A stretch of DNA of 8,337 nt, from contig JBDZVX010000108.1 of NCBI GenBank assembly GCA_040255925.1, forward strand, positions 1-8,337, written 5' to 3'. How positions within the stretch are numbered: position 1 is the stretch's first letter; every line of letters begins with the position of its first letter. The notes beneath the pieces were generated by a model. That model was not told where the DNA came from. It saw only the letters and a program-made list of their open reading frames with translations, and did not search any database. The DNA is from Nitrolancea sp040255925. GTDB taxonomy: Bacteria > Chloroflexota > Chloroflexia > Thermomicrobiales > Thermomicrobiaceae. Below, piece by piece: positions 1 through 5,082 of this stretch. The translations under genes and the position numbers were made by a program.

Positions 1-49
1 AGGCACGCCGCCAGCGTTGTTCCTGAGCCAGGATCAAACTCTCCATCAG
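1..49 (-). rRNA. rrs: 16S ribosomal RNA, 5' end (partial)
   Basis: Read on the minus strand this contains the universal bacterial 16S start: AGAGTTTGATCCTGGCTCAG beginning at base 42, followed by the helix segment GCTGGCGGCGTGCCT. The mature 5' end is placed near base 49 by analogy with Escherichia coli, where this motif starts at nucleotide 8, so the exact end is uncertain by a few bases. The rest of the gene lies beyond the left edge. The promoters that drive it are within this window. Confidence 0.97.
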
Positions 50-165
50 TGTCCCGCCTATGCGGGTTGATTGCTCTCTGATTCGCGATCTACCTGGGAT
101 CGATCCGCCGGATGGCGTCTCGAATCACCAAGGAATCGCCGGAGTACCTTGCTGTACGAACTACA

Positions 166-184
166 CTTCAGTTGTCAAGGTGCA
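166..184 (-). promoter_or_regulatory. boxA-like antitermination element in the rRNA leader
   Basis: On the minus strand the sequence TGCACCTTGACAACTGAAG lies about 115 bases before the 16S start. It lines up with the Gram-positive rRNA boxA form TGTTCTTTGAAAACTGAA, matching its TTGA-A-AACTGAA core. In known systems boxA RNA binds NusB-NusE and makes RNA polymerase resistant to termination in rRNA operons. The TTGACA inside it resembles a -35 box, but no good -10 follows at 16-18 bases, so boxA is the better reading. Function is inferred from sequence and position. Confidence 0.6.
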
Positions 185-193
185 TTGAAGGCG

Positions 194-219
194 ATATAAA
201 ACCCGCCCTGCTGGCGGGT
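194..219 (-). promoter_or_regulatory. Leader hairpin with T-run (boxB-like or intrinsic terminator)
   Basis: A perfect 7-bp stem (bases 201-207 pair with 213-219, ACCCGCC/GGCGGGT) has a 5-base loop. In the minus-strand direction it is followed by TTTTATAT. This is the shape of a weak intrinsic terminator, yet it sits between the rRNA promoters and the boxA-like element. In E. coli leaders a boxB hairpin occupies this place just upstream of boxA, which is an equally good reading. It could attenuate the leader or stop stray readthrough. The hairpin is directly visible; its role is not. Confidence 0.5.
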
Positions 220-336
220 GGCACAGGAACCTCGCGCTGTTGCGTGTCGGCTACCTTAGCGTGCCCGCCCTTCACTCTCGCCTAGCATCGCCTCTCGTGA
301 GGCCGCTCAACCGCGCTCCTCACCTGAAGCCTACCT

Positions 337-365
337 AGTATACTGATTTCCGATGCCCGTGTCAA
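337..365 (-). promoter_or_regulatory. rRNA operon promoter P2 (sigma-70 type)
   Basis: On the minus strand there is a perfect -35 TTGACA (360-365), exactly 17 bases of spacer, and a -10 TATACT (337-342), which matches 5 of 6 consensus bases. The predicted start of transcription is near base 330, giving a leader of about 280 bases before 16S. Such a near-perfect promoter is expected for an rRNA operon. Confidence 0.88.
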
Positions 366-374
366 GGCCATCTC

Positions 375-391
375 GCGGGGTTATTCCCCGC
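375..391 (-). other. GC-rich hairpin between rRNA promoters P1 and P2
   Basis: GCGGGG (375-380) and CCCCGC (386-391) form a perfect 6-bp inverted repeat around a 5-base loop. It would fold only in transcripts started at P1. No T-run follows in the minus direction, so it is not an intrinsic terminator. It may simply be leader structure. Confidence 0.4.
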
Positions 392-432
392 CGACCGTTT
401 CCGGCCTCGCTGCTCCTCAGCAACGGCTTTGT

Positions 433-461
433 ATGTTACTCATCCGATTCCCGCTTGTCAA
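433..461 (-). promoter_or_regulatory. rRNA operon promoter P1 (upstream, sigma-70 type)
   Basis: On the minus strand there is a perfect -35 TTGACA (456-461), a 17-base spacer and a -10 TAACAT (433-438). The predicted transcription start is near 426. It lies 96 bases upstream of P2 and shares spacer and downstream sequence with it (CGGG-ATCGGA in both spacers, and TGAGGAGC at nearly the same distance after both -10 boxes). Tandem promoters are typical of rRNA operons. Confidence 0.8.
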
Positions 462-533
462 GGTCAATTTCGGAGCATTTTCGTGGCGGCTGGAAACCGA
501 GTTTCGCGCGTACGTTCGCGAGCGCGGTCCTGC

Positions 534-562
534 TTGGCTGCCTAGGTTCTCCCTGTTACAGT
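534..562 (+). promoter_or_regulatory. Candidate promoter of the HMG-CoA lyase gene
   Basis: TTGGCT (534-539, 4 of 6 consensus), a 17-base spacer and TACAGT (557-562, 4 of 6) are present, with a TG one base before the -10, which makes an extended -10 element. The predicted start is near 569, giving an untranslated leader of about 87 bases before the start codon at 656. It points away from the rRNA promoters, so the two units are divergent. Confidence 0.5.
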
Positions 563-655
563 GGTACCGTCGCATGATCAGCCGCCGTGGTCATCAAGGC
601 CGGGTGCGGTGGATCCGATGGATGACCCTGGGTGGGTGAATATCGAGGAGCGCGC

Positions 656-1552
656 ATGAGCTACCTGACTGGCATCCCGAAGCGGGTCACGGTCGTGGAA
701 GTCGGACCACGGGACGGGCTCCAGAACGAGCCTCAGTCTGCCCCAACGGCGGCGAAGATCGCGTTCATCGAGGCGTTGGCGGCCGCCGGGCTCCCCTTCG
801 TCGAGAGCACGAGCTTCGTCAGTCCGAAGGCGGTGGCGGGGATGGCCGACGCCGGTGAGGTCATGCGGGGCGTCGCCCGCCGAGCAGGCACCCGGTACCC
901 GGTCCTCGTGCCCAACCAGCGGGGATTCGACCGCGCCCTCGCGGCCGGAGTCGACGCGATCGCCCTCTTCACCGCTGCCTCGGAGGCGTTCTGCCAGGCC
1001 AATGTCCGGGCCACGATCGATGAGACGTTCGACCGGTTTGCGCCGATCGCGGATCGGGCACGATCGGCTGGTCTCTGGCTGCGCGGGTATGTGTCGGTCG
1101 CCATTGACTGTCCCTATTCCGGTCCGGTCGATCCGGATTTCGCCGCCGTCGTCGCCGAGCGCCTGTTCGATTTGGGCTGTGATGAAGTCGCTCTCGCCGA
1201 CACGATCGGTACGGCAACGCCGCGATCAGTCGACCGGCTGCTGGATGCGACCGGCAAGCGGCTGTCGCTCGATCGTGTCGCGCTCCATTTCCACGATACC
1301 GGTGGCCTCGCGCTCGCCAATGTGATGATCGGCCTCGACTACGGCGTCACGGTCTATGATGCGGCTGCCGGCGGCCTGGGCGGCTGTCCCTTCGCGCCCG
1401 GCGCGCCAGGGAACCTCGCGACTGAGCGGCTGCTCCGGCTGCTCGATGGTCTCGGCATCGAGACGGGCGTTGACCGTGCCGCGGTCGAACGCGCGGTTGA
1501 TGACCTGCGGCAGGCCGTTCCCGGAATCGGCGAACGCCGTCGGCCGTGTTGA
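656..1552 (+). CDS. Hydroxymethylglutaryl-CoA lyase
   Basis: This is a 298-residue cytoplasmic enzyme of the HMGL/DRE-TIM metallolyase family. It would split 3-hydroxy-3-methylglutaryl-CoA into acetoacetate and acetyl-CoA, the last step of leucine breakdown (EC 4.1.3.4). The hallmarks are visible along the chain: EVGPRDGLQNEP at 15-26 with catalytic Arg19 and metal-binding Asp20; RGYVSVAIDCPYSG at 143-156; ALADTIGTATP at 179-189; the HFHDTGG metal motif with His211 and His213; and the GGLGGCPFAPGAPGNLATE loop at 239-257 carrying the active-site Cys244. Length is normal for bacterial enzymes. The ATG at 656 is chosen because GAGGAG lies 5 bases before it; an in-frame ATG at 632 has no such site. 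No other leucine-degradation gene is adjacent, so it appears to be transcribed alone. A relative with a slightly different acyl-CoA substrate cannot be excluded. Confidence 0.93.
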   Translation: MSYLTGIPKRVTVVEVGPRDGLQNEPQSAPTAAKIAFIEALAAAGLPFVESTSFVSPKAVAGMADAGEVMRGVARRAGTRYPVLVPNQRGFDRALAAGVDAIALFTAASEAFCQANVRATIDETFDRFAPIADRARSAGLWLRGYVSVAIDCPYSGPVDPDFAAVVAERLFDLGCDEVALADTIGTATPRSVDRLLDATGKRLSLDRVALHFHDTGGLALANVMIGLDYGVTVYDAAAGGLGGCPFAPGAPGNLATERLLRLLDGLGIETGVDRAAVERAVDDLRQAVPGIGERRRPC

Positions 1553-1602
1553 GCGTACGTCTCTGCTTCGCGGGCGACGGTAGCCGGAATCCCGGGCCGC
1601 GA

Positions 1603-2466
1603 TCATCGCCCGTGCAGGCGGCGTGTCTCATGGATCTCTTCGATGTGCTCCAGCGCGTGGCTGCTCAGCATGCTCAGAGTGAGACTGATCGCGTTGTCCG
1701 GTCCGTCCGGCTTCCGGCTCGACTGTTTCCAGGCATCGGGCAGGTGATGGGCTAATTGGACAACATGTTCCCGGATAGCCAGGAAGAGCTGGACCGAGGA
1801 GCCGATCGGCCTCCCGGCGTAGTCGAGCGATGTGGCCCAGGTATCGGGGTTGAACGGGTTCCCCCGGTAGATCCGCCCCGGCTCGGCAAACGCCATCATG
1901 ATCTGTCCAAGGGTCGCGGCTTCGAGGTCGGCGAGGTGCTGGACGATCTGGCGGATCGTCCAGCCGCCCGGCGAGGAGGCCAGGTCCAGATCGGACTCGC
2001 TGAGGCCGGTCAGCGCGACATCCAGCGCGTCCGGTCCGGATTCGTAGAGGGCGAGCACCTGCTCCGGTGAGCGCTGGATCAGCGTCCAGAAGCTGACGGT
2101 GTAGCCATCGGGATCGCGGACGGTAAGCGTCCGATCACCCCAAGAACGTTCCACCAGCCCGGCTCCGGCGACACCGTGTTCGGCCAGCTCCGTTTGGAGC
2201 CTATCCAGGTTGCTCGCAAAGACATACAGCGTGCCGCCCGGCCGGACGACCTCGTGAACCTCATCCGGATTCGATGCGAAGCCGGCGGCACCCGGCCCAG
2301 TGAGCAGCACGGGGTAGCCGTTGGCGTCAATCCAGGCCAGACCGGCTTCCGCATCGTGCTCGTTCAGTGTGAAGCCGAGGTCGTCGCGGTAGAAGGCGAT
2401 ACTCGCGGTCAGGTCTCTGACCGGCATGATCGTCGTTGATCGCTTCGTGCTCATCGGGTCCGTCAT
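1603..2466 (-). CDS. Glyoxalase/VOC domain fused to DinB-like domain
   Basis: This 287-residue soluble protein is made of two unrelated metal-binding folds. Residues about 10-130 are a vicinal-oxygen-chelate (glyoxalase/bleomycin-resistance) domain: it opens with PVRDLTASIAFYRDDLGF and closes with the usual RDPDGYTVSFW strand. Residues about 134-287 are a DinB/YfiT-type four-helix bundle: GGWTIRQIVQHLADLE supplies His177, and HALEHIEEIHE near the end supplies His270 and His274, the usual metal triad of that family. DinB-like proteins include thiol-dependent transferases; VOC proteins handle small molecules or antibiotics. The substrate here is unknown. The start at 2466 (MTDPMSTKR) is preferred because conserved sequence begins just after it; the ribosome site is weak (AGG about 11 bases upstream), and 2454 is possible. 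A longer reading to 2622 overlaps the divergent gene and looks non-coding. It is convergent with the HMG-CoA lyase gene, with 50 bases between stop codons. Confidence 0.85.
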   Translation of the reverse strand: MTDPMSTKRSTTIMPVRDLTASIAFYRDDLGFTLNEHDAEAGLAWIDANGYPVLLTGPGAAGFASNPDEVHEVVRPGGTLYVFASNLDRLQTELAEHGVAGAGLVERSWGDRTLTVRDPDGYTVSFWTLIQRSPEQVLALYESGPDALDVALTGLSESDLDLASSPGGWTIRQIVQHLADLEAATLGQIMMAFAEPGRIYRGNPFNPDTWATSLDYAGRPIGSSVQLFLAIREHVVQLAHHLPDAWKQSSRKPDGPDNAISLTLSMLSSHALEHIEEIHETRRLHGR

Positions 2467-2599
2467 CTCATATCGCCTGCTCGCTTCCTGTCTGGTCGAT
2501 GGTAACACGTGGCGGATCATGGCCCCGGCGGGTACACTGCGGCCTGGGCGTGGCGGTCCAAGGTTGAGGACAGTTCGCGTCCGGGGAGGGAGCTCGCCG

Positions 2600-2944
2600 A
2601 TGTCCGCGTTGGTCAACGACAAAGCGCTAACCGGGCGCTTGCCCGTTCAATCCGGTGGAAGTGATAGCCGGCTGATCTTTGGCGTGCCGTACGACAATGG
2701 TGGGCAGACCGTGATCCCGGTCGCTGAGCTGCTTGACGGCGCCGGGCCAGGGGACGAACCGGCCGGTGGGTCGGGGCGAGGGTTGATCCAGGAGCGAGCG
2801 CTGGGTCTCATCGAAATTGCCGGTTGCACCGCGAACTATCGGCCGATCACCAGGTACCGGCGTTCCGCCATCATCACGGTTGTCGCGCTGACGCTCGTGC
2901 TCATCGCCGTGCTTTTCCGCTCGCGAGCGAAGATGCGGCACTAA
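2600..2944 (+). CDS. GerW/YtfJ-like protein with C-terminal membrane anchor
   Basis: This is a 114-residue protein. The segment IFGVPYDNGGQTVIPVAEL at 26-44 followed by a Gly-rich stretch (47-62) matches the start of the GerW/YtfJ sporulation-protein family, whose members read roughly 'vfG.p...g.tvIPva' and then glycines. Residues about 88-106 form one hydrophobic helix, followed by a basic tail (RSRAKMRH), suggesting a C-terminal anchor with the tail probably inside the cell. Relatives with such an anchor occur in bacteria that do not sporulate, where the function is unknown. The ATG at 2600 follows GGGGAGGGAG with 7 bases between, so an in-frame extension to 2426 is rejected. A weak promoter (TGGCGG, 17 bases, TACACT at 2533-2538) lies upstream. 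The gene is divergent from the VOC-DinB gene and convergent with the DUF2182 gene. The family call rests on the short N-terminal motif and is moderate. Confidence 0.7.
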   Translation: MSALVNDKALTGRLPVQSGGSDSRLIFGVPYDNGGQTVIPVAELLDGAGPGDEPAGGSGRGLIQERALGLIEIAGCTANYRPITRYRRSAIITVVALTLVLIAVLFRSRAKMRH

Positions 2945-3073
2945 TCCCATGTCGTTCAGGCACGCAGCCGTGGTGCTCTTTCCAATCCTGTGGGAAAGGG
3001 ATTTGCCGCGCGCGGTTCCCGCGTCTGGTTTATTGATTCCAGATCATCATGCGGCTGAACTTTCCGACGAACC

Positions 3074-3877
3074 TTACTCCAACGTGCCGGACATGATCCC
3101 CGGCAGCCAGGCAGGATGCCAGAGGATCAGGAATCCCCAGACCAGGAGAAGAGCGCCGACCGCCGGCACGATTTTCAGTCCCCGTAAGGCGGTTCGCTCC
3201 AGCAGCATGATGCCGGCAAGCCCGGCCATCCAGACGAGGTGTCCGACCCCCAACCCGAACATCAGGAGCATGAGCGCCCAGCAACAGCCGAGGCAGAATT
3301 TGCCGTGGCTCACGCCCAGGTTCCAGGCGCCACGCACCCCACGACGGTAATGGCGCACGAAGAACGAGAACGGGCTGCGGCATTGGGCCAGGCACCGTTC
3401 TTTGAGTGGCGTGAATTGAAACCCGCCGGCGATCACGAGCGTCGAACCGGCGATCAGCCAGGGACGCTCCGCCAGCCAGCCCCACTCATGGACTAGCTGG
3501 TGAATGATCGTATCGCCGGTGAACGCGGCCACGGCGAACGCGGTCCAGACCGCGGCGTAGCCGGCCAGAAACATCACGGTGGCACCGCGCCCGCCCTGGT
3601 TGGCGTGGTTTGCCTGCCGGAAGAATCGCAACAAGGGGATGCTGCTGGGCAGCATCATCGCCGCGGTCATAAGTTGCCAGGCGAGCAGGAACACCAGCAG
3701 CGTCAGCACCCAGGGTAAATGCGAGTGCTCCAGTAGCTCATGGTGGTTGACCAGCGAGTTCCCACCACTCGCGGACGCGACCAGCGCCGTGGTCCAGGCT
3801 GCCGCCACCAGGAGCCAGGGCCAGTGAGCGGCGGACCATCGGCCAAGGCCGCTAGCAACTACCGGAGTCGCTTTCAT
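3074..3877 (-). CDS. DUF2182 predicted metal-binding membrane protein
   Basis: This 267-residue integral membrane protein has about six hydrophobic segments (near 16-37, 55-80, 99-120, 138-155, 196-225 and 236-256). The signature motifs of the DUF2182 family (COG5486) are present: WQLMTAAMMLPSS at 67-79, FTPLKERCLAQCRSP at 155-169 with Cys162 and Cys166, and SHGKFCLGCCW at 190-200 with His191, Cys195, Cys198 and Cys199. The conserved Cys and His are the reason the family is called metal-binding; no reaction is assigned. A further histidine cluster (His45, His46, His51, His53) lies in the loop before the second segment. The start codon is 2 bases after the stop of the DUF1326 gene, with GAGG in the end of that gene as ribosome site, so the two are almost certainly co-transcribed and perhaps translationally coupled. 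The gene ends with TAA and is complete. Confidence 0.88.
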   Translation of the reverse strand: MKATPVVASGLGRWSAAHWPWLLVAAAWTTALVASASGGNSLVNHHELLEHSHLPWVLTLLVFLLAWQLMTAAMMLPSSIPLLRFFRQANHANQGGRGATVMFLAGYAAVWTAFAVAAFTGDTIIHQLVHEWGWLAERPWLIAGSTLVIAGGFQFTPLKERCLAQCRSPFSFFVRHYRRGVRGAWNLGVSHGKFCLGCCWALMLLMFGLGVGHLVWMAGLAGIMLLERTALRGLKIVPAVGALLLVWGFLILWHPAWLPGIMSGTLE

Positions 3878-3879
3878 CG

Positions 3880-4569
3880 TCAGGCCTCGAAGTGGAATGA
3901 ACCCTGGATCGCGTTACGGCCCGAGAACTCCCACACCATCTGATGCTCCGGTACATTGACCTGGTGCACAGGTGCCTTGCCGACGTATGCCGGCGATCCG
4001 GGGATCGTGCTGAACAGCGAGTTTTGCAACGTTGTCGGCCGCCCTTCACGGTCCCGGTATGGTTCGATCCTCGCGATGATCGCTGGTGGATCAGCGCCCG
4101 CAGCCGCCTCCGGGGTCTCGCGCACCGGGTATGGTTCGCTCCTCGCCATGATCCCTTCGCCGACGTAAAGCGTTCCGCTGCCGCCCTCGATCTTATGCTC
4201 GATAGGCGCGTCGTAGACCGCTACCCGGTCGCCGACCAGCGCCGCTAGATCCGCGAGCGGTCCACCCAGCCGCCCAGTGAAGGCGGCCAGGAGCGCCTCG
4301 CGTTGCTTCGGCGTCGCCTTATCATCGACGTAGATGACCTGCCGCCAGTTGCCGTCCAGCACGTTGCCCGGAATCTGCACCAAACCGATCAATGACAGGT
4401 CGGATACAGTGACACCGTTGATCTGCCCACGATCGATATGATAGGCAGTGAACGCGTCACAACGTCCCCCGTCGGGGTCATCGCCAACCCAACAGGGACA
4501 CGGGCCAGCGCACGAGCAGGCTTCGAGGATCGTCCCCTCGATGTCGTAGCGTTTTACCACTGTACCCAT
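3880..4569 (-). CDS. DUF1326 cysteine-motif protein, partner of DUF2182
   Basis: This is a 229-residue soluble-looking protein of the DUF1326 family (COG5588), with no signal peptide or membrane helix. The N-terminal motif EACSCAGPCPCW at 16-27 (Cys18, Cys20, Cys24, Cys26), followed by Cys37, is the family hallmark and suggests metal or thiol chemistry. The following stretch (FTAYHIDRGQINGVTVSDL, then GNWRQVIYVDDKATPKQREAL) is also typical. The function is not established. Residues 139-148 and 163-172 are a short internal repeat (IMARSEPYP and IIARIEPYR) whose DNA is nearly identical. The ATG at 4569 is chosen because AAAGGA sits 7 bases upstream and the conserved domain starts directly after; a frame extension to 4695 lacks support. 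It is the first gene of a two-gene unit with DUF2182. Neither a clear promoter nor a metal-regulator site is visible upstream. Confidence 0.88.
   Translation of the reverse strand: MGTVVKRYDIEGTILEACSCAGPCPCWVGDDPDGGRCDAFTAYHIDRGQINGVTVSDLSLIGLVQIPGNVLDGNWRQVIYVDDKATPKQREALLAAFTGRLGGPLADLAALVGDRVAVYDAPIEHKIEGGSGTLYVGEGIMARSEPYPVRETPEAAAGADPPAIIARIEPYRDREGRPTTLQNSLFSTIPGSPAYVGKAPVHQVNVPEHQMVWEFSGRNAIQGSFHFEA
4056..4155. repeat. Internal direct repeat within the DUF1326 gene
   Basis: Bases 4056-4083 and 4128-4155 are direct copies matching at 25 of 28 positions, offset by 72 bases (24 codons, in frame). They encode the related peptides at residues 163-172 and 139-148. The few differences suggest a recent duplication or conversion rather than chance. 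Confidence 0.75.
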
Positions 4570-5082
4570 CGTGCATTCCTTTCCGCCAACCGTCTGATCG
4601 ATCCTCTGATACCGAGGTCTTGCCTCCCCTTGTAGCTGGGATACGTGCCGCACATGGTATGCCCGCGCCGCCGGTTTCCGGCCCGGATGTGACACCTATG
4701 GTTCCGAGATCTTGTGAACGAAGCAAAACGTCGCTGGGAAGGTGTGAGGCGCGGTCCTGAGCGGCCCGGTCTCTTATCCACCACCTTGCGACCCATGGTA
4801 CTTTTCAATCGCCGATGGCATGCTTTGTCGTCACGCGCATCGGCATCAAGGGTCGCTAACTGCTTTTCGTGTCCCATGACGACGCGTCATCGACAGGAAT
4901 GAGGAACGGACGAACAAGTATGGCCGGCGGACGTCTAAGTCGCATAGGAGTTGAACTATCTTGATGCGGGATGCCGGCGTAGGGAGCGCCGTCGGAATCC
5001 GAGCCAGGCGGACGAGACATGAAGCGGAATGCCGGCCCGCTGACGCTAGGGGCGAAGGGTACTGGCCGAAGGGGAGCGGATG
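4570..5082. other. Long intergenic region without a recognisable gene
   Basis: About 510 bases separate the divergent DUF1326 and nuclease-like genes. I find no tRNA, no convincing open frame with a ribosome site, and no promoter close to consensus on either strand. Small structures present are a palindrome ATGACG-ACG-CGTCAT at 4876-4890 and a short GCCGG-TTT-CCGGC hairpin at 4670-4682 near the DUF1326 side. The ribosome sites at each edge (AAAGGA near 4577, GGGGAG at 5071-5076) belong to the flanking genes. It may hold regulatory sites for both genes, or an RNA that I cannot recognise. Confidence 0.5.
4876..4890. repeat. Short palindrome, possible operator
   Basis: Two perfect 6-base inverted arms (ATGACG and CGTCAT) are separated by 3 bases. 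It is placed roughly 300 bases from the DUF1326 start and 190 from the nuclease-like start. The size suits a dimeric regulator, but there is no promoter next to it, so this is only a candidate. Confidence 0.25.

Noticed and set aside
155..178. Third TTGACA on the minus strand (173-178) as an additional rRNA promoter
   Set aside because: The best -10 at the right spacing is TACAGC, which lacks the critical final T. The surrounding bases fit a boxA element much better.
353..639. Two plus-strand open frames (353-577 and 433-639) in the region upstream of the HMG-CoA lyase
   Set aside because: They overlap the minus-strand rRNA promoters and the lyase promoter, have no ribosome site and no recognisable protein features.
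1571..1612. CGGGCGA/TCGCCCG inverted repeat between the HMG-CoA lyase and VOC-DinB genes as a shared terminator
   Set aside because: The arms are perfect, but the loop is 28 bases, it overlaps the VOC-DinB stop codon, and there is no T-run.
1226..1631. Minus-strand open frames within and beyond the HMG-CoA lyase gene
   Set aside because: They are Arg- and Pro-rich shadows of a high-GC coding frame, overlap a clear enzyme gene and lack ribosome sites.
2467..2622. N-terminal extension of the VOC-DinB protein from an ATG at 2622
   Set aside because: The extra 52 residues are low in family resemblance, overlap the start of the divergent GerW-like gene and cover its likely promoter.
2978..2998. 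CTTTCC/GGAAAG hairpin between the convergent GerW-like and DUF2182 genes as a terminator
   Set aside because: The stem is only 6 bp with a 9-base loop, and no T-run follows on either strand.
4714..4902. GTG-started 62-residue frame in the 4570-5082 gap
   Set aside because: There is no Shine-Dalgarno site, the composition is Arg/Ser-rich, and no domain is recognisable.
4920..4964. A 14-codon open frame that could be a leader peptide before the nuclease-like gene
   Set aside because: The purine-rich stretch upstream is about 14 bases from the ATG, too far, and no attenuator hairpin follows.
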